Part shown: in pieces, positions 30,609-41,558 of the stretch
Numbering within the stretch: position 1 is the first letter of the stretch
Layout: the number at the start of each line of letters is the position of its first letter
Assembly (NCBI GenBank): GCA_000733355.1
Contig: JNVV01000001.1
Coordinates: 62,001-126,000 of the forward strand
Direction of reading: 5' to 3'
DNA: 64,000 bases
Origin: Falciphora oryzae
Lineage: Eukaryota; Ascomycota; Sordariomycetes; Magnaporthales; Magnaporthaceae
Made by a program: the position numbers and the translations under genes
Notes under the pieces: generated by a model
Databases searched by the model: none
What the model saw: only the letters and a program-made list of their open reading frames with translations
Told to the model about the DNA's origin: nothing

Positions 30609-33600
30609 CTAGTCACGAGGCGCTGTTTCGGCATGATCGAGACCGCCCCTGACGACGGCGAGGTTCCCGCCCTTCGTAAGCACAATGTCCCGCTGCGCCA
30701 GCGCCGACACGTGGCTCCTCCACCCCCACCCGGCGAACCAGACGTCCGGTATGTAAAAGTGCCTCTGAGCGGGGGCAGGGGCGGAGGCGACGGGATCGAA
30801 CTCGTCGTCCTCCGCCTGGTGCCGCCGGCGCCGATTATTACCCGCGCATGCGGTGGTCGTTAGGTCCGCGGAGCAGACCCACGAGGAGCGGTCTAGAAAC
30901 ACGAGTCGATTGGTGTCGCTGATGCCGATGACGTGGGCCACGTCTGGCAGGGGAATCGGGGTAAGTGACAGAACGGTCGTCGCGGGAGCTGCAGCTCGAG
31001 GCGCTTTGCTTTTGCCGCCTTTATTATCGACCGTGGCTTCCGTGCGCCCCAAGGCATGGTTGGTATTTGGCTCCTTGGTTGACCGGGATGGAGTTTGTTC
31101 GACCTCGAAATCCAGGTTCAGAAGCGCGAGCTGGAGGGGGCTGGCTGATCCGTCTTGCACCGCGAACTCCAGGAGGATGCGCGCCTCCCGACCAGCTGTG
31201 CACACTGTAGCGTTTCTCAGCTGCGCCGGCGCGACGGGGACGCCGCTATCTCTCTCCACGGGTCCCCTGAGCGGTGCCAGGGAGAACCTGGCGACCTCAA
31301 CACACCCGCCAGCCCATGCGTGGATGCGTACGCAGCTCTCCTCGACGCAAAGCACGTGAGTGGCAGGCGCGCGAGGGTCCAAGATCCACCTGCGCGTAGG
31401 CGACGCCGCCTCACCGTCTCGAGGAACAAGATCGCACTCGAACCTGCCGTCTTCGAGGCTGAAGACGTGGTCTGCCGCGGCCGTCGCCAGGACGAACTTG
31501 CCCGCCGCATCCGCCACAAGCATGCCGACCACTGCCGTGTCCGACTGTAGGCGCGTCTGGAACACGGTGGGGGAGGTTGGCCCGACCCTGTTCCCGACGT
31601 GGTGCTGCAGGATGATGCCGCCCGACGCGTCGACGGTGAGCAGACAGTTCCTGCGCCCGCACCACGCCATGAGCCGGACGGCGGACCGGTGGCCGTGCAG
31701 CTTCCGTATCTGGGCTGCCGTTCTGCGGTCGTAAAGCGCGATGGTGCCGTCGTCCCTGCCGCAGAAGATCAATCCGGAGGCGTCTGGGGCAGTCGTCCCC
31801 GTGATGTTGCCAACCGCTATGGCGGTGACCCTGGCATCGGCCTCGACGGAAACCGTCTCGACAAGGGTCACGACGGCAGCCGAGGTCGTCGTCTGCTGCC
31901 CGCTGCTGTCATCGGCGGGCAGGTCGCGCAGCAGGGCCTCGGGCTCCCAGACGGTACACTGAGAGCCCCTGATGTCGGCGAACCGGAGGCTGTCGCGCGC
32001 AAAGCTCAACTGTTTGATGAACGAGTTGGACGACTTGACGCGGTACAAGGGCCGGAGCGTGTCGAACTCGTAGACGTGCACGACGCCGCCCGCGCCACCC
32101 GCCGCCAGGAGCCGGCCGTCAGGGCTGGGCGCGAGGGACTGGACGTCTGCGCGGAAGCATTCGAGCTGCCGGTCGTCGAAGGGATCCAGTAGCGCGAGGT
32201 CGCCGTCCAGGTAGGCCACCACGAGGAGCTCGATGTTGGGATTGGGGTTGAATGCCATGGCGACGACGACGTGGGTGCTGGTCTCGCCGTTGGAAAGCTT
32301 TTTGCCGCAGCTGCCAAAGTAGCAATCCTCTTCCATGTCCCACAGCATAATGGCCTGGCTGGAGTACGCGACGGCGAGCATCCCGTGTGGTACCGAGAGG
32401 GCGAGGGTTCCGGGCGCGCGACGTGGCGGAGATATGCTGTCTGGCCCGTCGCTCCACCGCCGGGTGGATGTTTCGACGTGCCCCTGGTCTTGTAAATCCC
32501 AGCAGACAATGTAGTTTTTGTGGCTCGCTACCAGCAGCATGTCCTCGTCGAATAGCATAGTGAGCGGGCGTGGGGGACTCGTCAATCTGCGTAGAAGTGC
32601 CCCAGTCCGGATGTCCCAGATATTCAAGCTTTTCATACCACAGGTAGACATCACGTCAGACTTGGCCCTGAAGGCAATGAACTTGACCGCTTCTCCATGG
32701 TCGAAAGCCTTGTACTCCTGGTAGGATGTGGCATAGTAAAGTGTCACCCGCCCGGACATAAGCCCAACAGCAAGAAAATCCTCTCCATGGGACAGGGCCG
32801 TCGGCTGGCTTTGTCGGAAGTCGAGAGAGACTAGCCTGTCATCCCACTGCTGGCTGAGGGCGCCAAGGACGGATAGCTTCCTTCCAGGGCTGGTCGTTTG
32901 GTGAATCATGGAGCTAGCGGGGCAAAATGGCGGTATAAGGGAGAAGATTGCCGATGGTAAAGCTGTGAGTGCGTTGGCGAACATGGCAGGTAGGCGGGTA
33001 AGGTCTGCTGTCCACTGTCGCAGCATTCGAATCCGTGGCTCCAACGGCGAGCGCTCTGCCGCGCACGCCTTGAGGTACCTCCCGAGGTTCTTGGACGCCC
33101 GTATCAGTTGGTTCAAGTTCCCCGACTCGGCAATCGCTTCGACCCACGTCAGCACGTTCGACTTGAGGAACAGCTCGAGGGTATCCAGCAGGTCCGCGGC
33201 GCGCGGATCAGCTTTGGCTAGGTGATATGACCAGGCAGTGCATGCGTAGATGGCGAAGTCCAGCTTGGTGGTCGCTTGCTTAGCATGGCCTCGGCGCCGG
33301 TGCGGCCTCGGTGGCTTCATTTCCATCCCGGAGAGATAGATCAGGCAGACCTGCGCAAGTCTCGTATGTGCCCTTTCCTTCTTAATGGAGAATTCGGAGT
33401 CTTGGTCGGCGCCCATGAGGAACTCTCTGGCCGTCTCGTGGACCATCTGGACCTTTCCAAACTTGTCGACGACAACAAGCTGGCCACAAAGGGCCGTGAT
33501 GCTATCCTCCAGGCTTGGGAACGAGTCTTTGATGTCCAGGCTCAGTGCGCCATTCAGCTCGGCCGTCGTCATGGGGCGCACCGCACAGGTGGCCCACCTT

Positions 33601-35548
33601 AGAATCGCCTTGGAAAGCTCCTTGCCTCGCGGAACCTGCGACATCGAGTCCAGGGCGCGGGTGTAGAGCGACTCCATTCCTCTGGGCACCTCCTCGAGTA
33701 TCGACTCGATCTCGTTTTTGCTGTGACAGCCACTAAGCTCCTTGAGGACCAAGCTGGTCCACAAGAAGGACCCCTTGGATTTGTCGACGATTTTGTCAGA
33801 GAGGGCGTGCTTATCTTCAGCCTCCACGGTCAGGATTTTCATCTTGCTCTCAACTAGACGCCGCAGGTCTGACAGGGTATCGGTAACGGATATCGATTCG
33901 ATCCGAACGAGGCTGGGAGGTATGGCGTTGGAGACCTGCCCAAGCTCAGCTGTGTCTCGGCTGGTTATAAGAACCCTCAGGGGAACTGCGTCGTCTAGAT
34001 GTGACAGAATAGCCTCGACAACCTCCAGAGACGTACTGGAGCACTCGTCTAGTGCGTCAATAACCCAGTAGTGTCGGGTAGTGACGAGGGGAAGAATGGC
34101 CGACAGAAAGAGAATTCGCCAAAGGGTACGCTCGTCCATGTGTTCGAGACGGAGACCATCCGATTGCAGCTGTAGGATGGCGTCGGCGGCGGCGGGTATC
34201 GAGCTTCCCATCTGGAAGGCCAATGATCGAAGGCATCGACCCAGGTGCGACTTGGACTTGTCGCCGTGCTTGAAGAAGAAGTAGCTGCAGGCCTGGCCTG
34301 ACCCTCTTAACTGCTCAATGACATAGCCGGAGAGGACGGACTTGCCACTTGCAGGCTTTCCCTTGAGCCAAAGCGCCCAGCGGCCAGTCGAGGTGGCGTC
34401 TCGCCATGCGGTAAAGCTCTCCTTCTGAGAGACCCACTGGCATGTGCTGTCCAAGCGAGCCTCTGAGACGGTAAAGAGATCGTCGTCTACGACGTCTGGG
34501 ACATCCAAAAACTTCTTCAGTTCCTTGACTCTGTCGCGATGCTCCCCAGGGCGCAACGAAGTGGTCGTGGCGGTGATGCCGGCAATGGTGGACGCTAGGG
34601 CATTCCGTATTTCGATATAATTGACGTCAAGCGCGGTGTCGAACTTGCAGATGGAGCGGTGGTCTGCGCTCAAGGGAATCTGCTTCTCCTCCCGGTACCC
34701 CAAGATGGCAGACTCAGGGTCAACGATAGGCGAGCTGAAGGGCTTCATGTTCTGGGTCTCAAAGAAGGACCAGAGCTCCAGGCCGTCCGAGAAGTGTCTA
34801 AACTCGTCGTTGATCACCTGGATGGCTCCGGAGTTGCGCTCCAGGTCGGCGACGTATGCGCGATCGTAGGCAACTTTGAGGAGGTTCTTCAGCGTCTTTG
34901 CCGAGTCGGCCCCTCGGTGTGGCGTGGCGAGGAAGTAGACGGCGTCGAGTCGGGAAGCCAGGTCCCGGTAGGCCGCATCCTGCCTGGCGAGGATGTATGC
35001 CTTTTTGATCACGAGGCCGCCCATACTATGGCCGACCAAGATGATGCGCGTCCTGGAATGCAGAAGCGCTGGCGACGTGGCAAGCGCCCCCAAGAAAGAC
35101 TTCCCGAACAGGTGGACATTGAAGCAGTCTTCGTTCCCCCTCAAGAAGTCCGAGTCGTAGCCATAGCTGTGGATGCGAACGCTGCCAAACGCAGGGTCTT
35201 GGGGTAGCCACTCTTGCGGCCAGTAGTGTGACTGCGACGCTGTCTTGCTCCATGTCTTGCGCGAGCCGCCGCCCAGGCCGTGGACGAATACCAGGTCCGC
35301 GCGCGGATCGGGGGGCCCGTGGAGGAGGTTGAGCCCCAGAGGCCCCTTGGGATCTTCAGCGGCATCGTCGATTGCGCTGCTGACGGTCGACCGCGAGAAG
35401 GTCTTGGAGAGTCCGAGGGAGAGGCTCCTGGAGCTTGCTGTCGAGCGGCAGGCCTGGGAGGAGCCCTCCGGCCGGTCCGGTGAGTCTGGGACGGGATTCG
35501 GTCGCCGCTTCTTCCTGAAGAACTATTGTGCGATTGGCCGACGGACAT
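30609..35548 (-). CDS. NLR-like protein: alpha/beta hydrolase, NACHT, WD40-type propeller
   Basis: An uninterrupted frame runs from about 35520 to the stop at 30609. The N-terminal part has the hydrolase hallmarks LVFVHGLGGGSRKTW and LVGHSMGGLVIKKA (nucleophile Ser), as in SesB-like domains of fungal NLRs. The NACHT part follows: KGKPASGKSVLSGYV (Walker A), HYWVIDALDEC (Walker B), VLITSRDTAEL. The C-terminal half (about 750 residues) has degenerate WD40-like blades, e.g. IALYDRRTAAQIRKLHGH. Such proteins mediate heterokaryon incompatibility or other non-self responses. The start is unsettled: the best ATG (35548, MSVGQSHNSSSG) is one base out of frame with the conserved SLSLGLSKTFSRSTV block near 35430. 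Either a small indel near 35515 broke it or a short upstream exon exists; an acceptor TTCTTCAG lies at the right place. Confidence 0.9.
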
Positions 35549-36166
35549 CGTGGCGAGCTTGTGTTAGCTGCGGTTCAATATGGGGCAAGCGTTTAAATCC
35601 GACCGCTCGTGTGCGTTTCGTAGACGTCAGGTGGTAGCTGGACACAAGAGTGCGGAGCGGGAGCGGGAGCGGGAGTGGGTGGGCTGGTGTTTGCTTGCCA
35701 TCGTGCCCCCTGAGAAGGGTACTTGTGGGGGTCACTGCGTCGCATCCTCTCGCTGGGTGTACGTAGGCAGTGGTCTGTCGCCTGCGCGGCTGCGGCAGAT
35801 TACCGCGCGATTCACGACCAGTTGGCGACCAGATGTGGGAAAAAACAGAATGCTTATGGCAACGCTTTGCAGCCGAGCGATCGAGCTGCAGACGTGCGAC
35901 ACAAGCATGCGTCAAGCTAGGCGACAGAAAGAGGAAAACGCCCCACTCCGGTTGGGGGTACGGCGCGAAGCCGCCAATCGCCTGAAGACAGTTAGCCGCC
36001 CTGAAAAACCGTATGTGGCGGGGAGCGGGGGATGAACCAGGCTCGAGCAGGACTTGCGACGACCAGACAGCCTTGAGTTGACCAACCTCCGGTTTCTGTT
36101 TCCCATTGTCACGAGAGACGCAACGACAACAAACAGCTAGCCATTAAAGGCAGCCAGGCCTTCAAT
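35549..36166. promoter_or_regulatory. Shared promoter region of two divergent genes
   Basis: These 618 bp separate the minus-strand NACHT-WD40 gene from the plus-strand deaminase gene and should drive both. A weak TATA-like GTTTAAAT (35590-35597) lies about 40 bp upstream of the NACHT ATG. A CGGGAG hexamer run (CGGGAGCGGGAG, near 35656-35675) is present. No known operator is recognised. Confidence 0.5.
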
Positions 36167-36754
36167 ATGAGCGCTGACTCGCCCGCTTCCGCGCTGGACC
36201 ACGGGGGCCGCAGGGCTTTCATGGAGCGCGCCATCGAGGTGGCCAAGCTGTCCCCGCCGGCCGCCAACAAGTTCTGCGTCGGGGCGGTGCTGGTAGACGC
36301 CGACAAGAACGAGGAGCTGTCGACCGGCTACTCGCTGGAGTACCCGCGCGACTACAAGGGCGACCCGGGGACCACGCACGCCGAGCAGTGCTGCTTCATC
36401 AAGATCGCCGACAAGCACGGCGTGCCTGAGGAGCGCATCCACGAGTTCCTACCGCCCAACACGGCGCTGTACACCACTATGGAGCCCTGCAACGACCGCC
36501 TCAGCGGCAACATGACGTGCGCTACCCGGATCGTGCGCCTCAAGAGCGCCATCAAGACTGTTTACGTTGGGATCAGGGAGCCCGCCACCTTTATCGCCAA
36601 CAATGACGGCCAGCAGAGGCTCGAGAATGAGGGGGTCAAGGTCTTTTCCCCAGCCTTTCCGGACATGGTGGAAGAGATAACCAGGGTCTCCCTGGCGGGG
36701 CACCCAAACCCGTCGACGGAGAGTCGAAATAAAGGGGAACGGCCCGGACCGTGA
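36167..36754 (+). CDS. Deaminase-fold protein, RIB2-type (pyrimidine deaminase of riboflavin pathway)
   Basis: A single-exon 195-residue frame, start ATG 36167. The zinc site is complete: THAEQ (H71, E73) and EPCNDRLSGNMTC (C108, C118). TTMEPCxxRLSGN, the downstream TVYVGIREPATFIANNDG, and the ending VSLAGH fit the C-terminal deaminase domain of yeast Rib2, which deaminates the pyrimidine intermediate in riboflavin synthesis. Unlike yeast Rib2 there is no pseudouridine-synthase part, so it is a stand-alone deaminase; a paralogue with another substrate cannot be excluded. The last 15 residues are polar and probably disordered. It is divergently transcribed from the NACHT gene. Confidence 0.8.
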   Translation: MSADSPASALDHGGRRAFMERAIEVAKLSPPAANKFCVGAVLVDADKNEELSTGYSLEYPRDYKGDPGTTHAEQCCFIKIADKHGVPEERIHEFLPPNTALYTTMEPCNDRLSGNMTCATRIVRLKSAIKTVYVGIREPATFIANNDGQQRLENEGVKVFSPAFPDMVEEITRVSLAGHPNPSTESRNKGERPGP

Positions 36755-37174
36755 AAGGAAAAATGCCAATCCCAACAGACTCCTGTGGTTCCCCAACCAT
36801 GCCTGCCGTATCATTTCTCGAAGTAATTTAATCCTCCAAGCCACCAGACCACCTCTCCTCAGCCCAGTGACGTTTGTGGAACATGGTAGAATGTAGCAAG
36901 GCAATCATGCGTGGACGGGCTCTCAGCCGCGCACATGCAATCGAAAAGAAAAGGGGCCAACCAGGAGTGCACAGTAGCCGCGCGCGACAGGGCAACTCCC
37001 GCCCGAGATGCCCCTTATCAGGGCTGACAAAAGCCCGCTTTTCCCGCCCGCGTCAATCCTGACCCCTCAATCCAGCCGATCTTTCGCGGCCGACTGCCCA
37101 GTCGAGTTTCCACCCAAGAACATCATCTGCGATATCGGCAGTATCGAGGCCTGTATGATCCAAGGAAGCACGGA
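36755..37174. other. Intergenic DNA between deaminase and kinase genes
   Basis: The stretch has the 3' flank of the deaminase gene and the promoter of the kinase gene, both on the plus strand. No TATA box or repeat stands out. Confidence 0.5.
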
Positions 37175-38495
37175 ATGGAAGCGCAGCAGCAAGAACATGG
37201 CGTGGACTTGGGCAAACGGCTCGAGTTCACAGGGCCCAGCACACAGCTCGACCCTGCCGTCCTGAGGGGTGGGTACCGCACTCTTCTGCGCCACAATTGG
37301 ACTCTTTGCCAAGGATGTCGGTGCATGGTTCTAACGCCCTTCCAGAACTCCCCGAGGGATGCAAAGTCGTCTCGGTCGACAGCCATGGCGTCAGCTTTTG
37401 GGCAACCACAGGGCGCATCGACGTCACCCTCAAGCAGGGCGGCGACCAGTCCTTCTTCATCAAGGTGATCCCGGGCGAAGTGGGCCGGCGCATGGTCTCG
37501 GGCGAGTTCGCGTCCATGACGGCGGTCCACCAGGTCGTCCCCGAGTTCGTGCCCAAGCCCCTGGCATGGGGCGCATACGACGCGGTCCCCGACGCGCACT
37601 TCTTCCTCTGCGAGTTCCACGACATGGTCGACGACATGCCCGACCCGCACAAGTTCGGCTCGCTCCTGGCTAGGCTGCACCAGAGTAGCGCCTCCCCGAC
37701 GGGCAAGTTCGGCTTCCACACGACCACCTACGCCGGCAACCTGCCCCAGTTTGTGGGCTGGGAGGACAGCTGGGAGATCTTCTTCACGAAGAGCATGAGA
37801 CACGCGCTGAACCTGGAGATTGAGAGGCGGGGAACCACCGAGGAGCTCGACTCTCTCTCCAAGGTTCTCTTCGACAAGGTCATCCCCCGACTGCTGCGGC
37901 CACTCGAGAGCAACGGCCGGTCGGTGAAGCCGTCCCTCGTCCACGGCGACCTCTGGTACGCAAACACGGGCATCGACGCAGAGAGCGATCAGTCCCTCGT
38001 CTTTGATGCTTGCTGCTTCTACGCGCATAACGAATGTGAGTTGGGACCCTCGAAGTCTTCCTTTGACGGATGCAAGACTTCTCTTGGGGTACCCAATGCT
38101 AAACCAGACCTCCAGACGAGTTCGGGCAGTGGCGGCCTGCCTGCAACAGATTTGGGGACGAGTATGTCGCCGCGTATAACTCATTCGTCCAAATCTCCCC
38201 ACCAGAGGAGGACTTTGAGGGGCGTTTGGACCTCTACAGACTGTAAGGCCCTGTCGACCCTTCAGCTTGCTCTTACAGATAAAAGGGGCCAAGCCACTAA
38301 TTAACCACAGACGCTTCGACACTCACGTCTCGGGTCTGTTCCTGGGGAGCGACACTCTTCGGCCCCAGTAAGAACTCATCATCACTGCCCAGGCAAGAGT
38401 AGCCGCACCCAACTTGGCTTCGCTGACAATACTGATTTACCGATAGGGTGCTCGATGTTATGAGAGGTCTTGTCCAGAAGTATGGTGGAGACTGA
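37175..38495 (+). CDS. Fructosamine/ketosamine-3-kinase-like protein, five exons
   Basis: Exons 37175-37268, 37346-38035, 38116-38242, 38311-38367 and 38447-38495 join in frame to 338 residues; all introns are GT..AG, two with branch-like CTAAC or CTAAA. The kinase-like fold shows SLVHGDLWYAN (catalytic D233) and LVFDACCFYAHNE (metal-binding D252), then EFGQWRP and the conserved QISPPEEDFEGRLDLYRLRF. This is the fructosamine-kinase (APH-like) family, which phosphorylates sugar adducts on proteins so that they fall off. The first exon was chosen because its end (LDPAVLR) splices precisely onto ELPEGCKVVSVDSHG, the usual N-terminal pattern. No damage is seen. Confidence 0.9.
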
Positions 38496-38647
38496 AGACT
38501 TGTTGAATTCCCGGCATGTGAGAATCGGAATATTAATTAAGCCCCCTACTCCTGTTTTGCCCACCCCCAAAAATAAAGTCCCGAAATACCAACCTCCACT
38601 TTGAACGCACTTTTCTACCTCAATCTAAGCCACAACGATGCAATCTA

Positions 38648-38905
38648 AGGGCAGGTTTGGTGGTCAACGGTTTTTTTGTTTTTTGTTTTTTGCTAGTTTT
38701 TGGTGCTTGGAAATCCCTTTACCAACAAGTGCATTTAAAAGCTTGAAACGTTTGGTTAAAAAAGAACTAATTAACTGTTAAAATTTTAACTATATTTTTA
38801 TCAAGTTTTGCAAAAATTACATCAGATTTAAATTTGGAAAAAACCGTCGGTTTATAGCTTTTGTATGGAAAAAACAAAAAACACCTTTACTACCAAACCT
38901 GCCCA
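38648..38905. mobile_element. MITE with 30-bp inverted ends
   Basis: It starts AGGGCAGGTTTGGTGGTC and ends with the imperfect inverted copy (..TACTACCAAACCTGCCC). TA flanks both sides. The poly-T arm ACGGTTTTTTTG resembles that of the MITE at 10133-10782, so the two are probably related. It has no coding capacity and lies 80 bp past the stop of the glucanase remnant. Confidence 0.75.
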
Positions 38906-38984
38906 TATACTCGACATATGGTCTCCCAGCCTGCCCTTCGCAAACACAGGCATCTAATCGAGACCCTAGGTATCTTGGCATCTT

Positions 38985-41273
38985 CTACGGGTAGTTCGGG
39001 TCGATAACCCACCTGGCGCAGTTGCTTTCGACGTAGCCGCCGCACCGCAGCCCCGGCTTGTTGCACTCAATGGCCTTCTCCATGATCCGGCGGCATTCTT
39101 CCCGCGTGACGGTGAACTCGCACCCATTGCGCCCGATGACTTCCATGTCTACCTTGATCCCCATAAGCGGCTGGCTAAACGAGAAGCGCTCCAAACCGCC
39201 CGCCCCACCGATCTTCTTGCCCATGGCCTGGCCCGACCGCCCGCCCAAACTCTCGGTCCCGCAAAACATCTTCATCGCGAGCATGAGCGTGTCCCACGTG
39301 GTCGGCGCGCCCCCGTACCAGCACGTGAGCTGCTCCGTGCTGGGGTCCGGCTTGATCTTGGTCGTCGGCGGCGGTGGCCTGGTCGCCGCCGGCGTGGTCG
39401 GGGCCGGGACCCACACCGTGCTGGTGACGGTCGTGGGCGGCGGCGGCGCCCTAGTGATAGTGACGGTCACGGTCCGGGGCTTCCCCGCCCCGGCGCCGGG
39501 GTTCATGTCCTTGCCCGCGGCGCCGCCCTGGCCTGGCCAGCTGGACCCGCTGCCGCCGCTCCCGGCGCCCGATCCCGGGAAGTCCCAGTCACCCCCGGAC
39601 CAGTCCCATTCGGGGAGATTGCAGGTCTGATCGTCGTCGTCATCGTCGTCGTCTTCCTGTTTGCAACGAAAATCCACATTTTGCTGTCAGCCGGCGCCCC
39701 AAGTTTTTTTCTTTTTCTTTCTCTCCCTCTTCCTTTTCGTCCTCCCTAGCCCATTCGCTCAAAACACATCTGCGGGGAAACTGCATAGGCAAAATCATAC
39801 CTCTCGCCCTTGGTTTCTACTGGGCTTGTTCCCGGGATTCACAAGGCTTGGCCTTCCGCCCGGCGGCACGGGCGCCACGGTAACCACGGGGATGACAGGG
39901 GGGCCCGGCATAGGTGGTGGACAAATCTCGAAATTTATCGGGACGTTAAAAATCCTAATGCTAACCTCGAAGCACATAAGATCCTTGGAGGACTTGGGCT
40001 GGATGGTCTGCATCTGCTGTGGGGCGGGCGGCACGACCGTCCTGGACACCCGGTAGCTGGCCGACGGCTGGGGCGGCAGGATGACGGTAGTAGTAACGGT
40101 ACTAAACGACGTAACAGCCGGGATCGGCGTTCAGGTCGTTTGGGTCGGCATGGGAGGGAAGACAATCGAGCAGGGAAAGTTGCACGTCACCATGTGCGGT
40201 CCGTCCCAGAAATTTGGTATAAGGAATAGGGCGCCGTTATTGCTGTCCTCCTCGTCCTTGGGGGTGTTAACATCTGTTAGGCCAATGCCCGGAGGAATAA
40301 CAAAAGGGAACGGGAAGGACCACATCTTGGGCACTATAACGTCCTCGGGTAAAGGTTTTCCTACGGGAAAGGCGTCTCCAAAGGGCTGGCCGGGCCTGAT
40401 GTTGGGGACCTGCTGGTTTGGTACAAAGCCGCCGGGGAGGATAAAATCGCGTGGCAGCTTAACGCCGGGCATAATGAAGAGAGGATTCGACACTCCGCCG
40501 CCTGTACCGCAGCAAATCGAGGTTATTAGCCGGGCGAGGTCGCACTTCAGACACTCGTCAGTACCCGGGCCTGCGGGCTCGTTCTGGTTGCCGTTGTTTG
40601 GGGTCCAATCGATATCGCTAACGACAGGGCCTGATATCGTAAACGTTTGAGTCGGAGCCACGGTGGTGGCTTTAAACGGGATCACGGTCGCCATATTTGG
40701 CGAGCGGTGCTTGGTGCCACCTTTTGGGTTCCCGGGATTCCCAACTCCGCCTAACCAGGCCATAACGATACTCCCATACCCGATCTTGTTATCCCTACCC
40801 AGCACAGGAGTCCCACCCATTGGGCTAATCATCTCGACCGAAGCTTTAGTAACAACGCTATAAAGGTAGATGTCGGCGCTATCCTGGATATAAAAAAGCC
40901 TATCCTGGCAGTTTTCGGTAGCGAAACATGCCTGGGAATACTTTAAAAACTACGAATACATGCCTCCTCCGTAAAAATAAATCGACTAGCTATTAATAAA
41001 GCGCACGGCCCAAGCAACGGCGCAGGTTTTTAACGACAAAAAGCAGCCACTAAACTTAAGGCCTTCCCGAAAACCAGAGGAGCCTGCTGAAAAGGGCGCC
41101 GGAGCCTTGGACGCAACCTGGTAGTAAGGCGCCTCGGTTTAGATCATACCCATAAATACATTAGCGGCATCCAACAGTTAGTACTGGTATGAAACGCAGT
41201 GCTCGCTGGCGGTGCCGTAAAGCCAGACAGGCCATATGCTCTCAACCGGGACACCCCTCGCGACGTAAATATC
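38985..41273 (-). pseudogene. GH55 beta-1,3-glucanase, 3' part, decaying
   Basis: Minus-strand reading from 41273 gives WLYGTASEHCVSYQY, MGMI..TEAPYYQ, AVAWAVRFINS, SIYFYGGGMYS and KYSQACFATENCQDRLFYIQ, the C-terminal half of the GH55 family, secreted enzymes cutting fungal beta-1,3-glucan. A long Pro/Thr-rich extension follows (CNFPCSIVFPP), then an intron (39800-39657, GTATGA..AACAG) and a last exon with an Asp run and a Cys-rich module (CWYGGAPTTWD..CARWVIDPN) ending at 38985. In-frame stops replace Gln twice (TAA), Gln once (TAG) and Trp once (TAG) between 40900 and 41200, and CGA is TGA near 40128. All are C-to-T or G-to-A changes. The 5' half is lost at an LTR (41274). Confidence 0.75.
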
Positions 41274-41558
41274 TGTAACAAGGGGTCAAAAACGGCTTGG
41301 AAAAGGATCTCTATATTGCAGATAATCTTTCTATTGGCTTAAAAGATGCTTGAGGAAGAAGGAATCTGTCATAGAAGACATAGGAGATGGCAGGGTTTAT
41401 ATAAACCACCCTGTGATCTGTGCGAAATATTAAATACATAATTCACACTGCCTTTCCGGCTTTCGGCCTTTAGGCCTCGGGGCCGTTAGGCACCTATACC
41501 GGTTCCCGGACCTTTTGTGGGGCCGATTAGGTGAATTTACAAGTTTTTCCGTATAACA
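41274..41558 (-). repeat. 3' LTR of gypsy B (286-bp LTR family, RIP-mutated)
   Basis: On the minus strand it starts TGTTATACGG (41558) and ends TGTTACA (41274). It is the same LTR family as 20186-20471 but with many C-to-T and G-to-A differences. A purine tract (AGGAAAAGGAGGATAG) lies directly upstream in the element's sense. Confidence 0.85.

Noticed and set aside
31155..32509. Several plus- and minus-strand ORFs of 100-200 codons
   Set aside because: They lie within the WD40 half of the 30609-35548 gene, whose frame has clear domain signatures.
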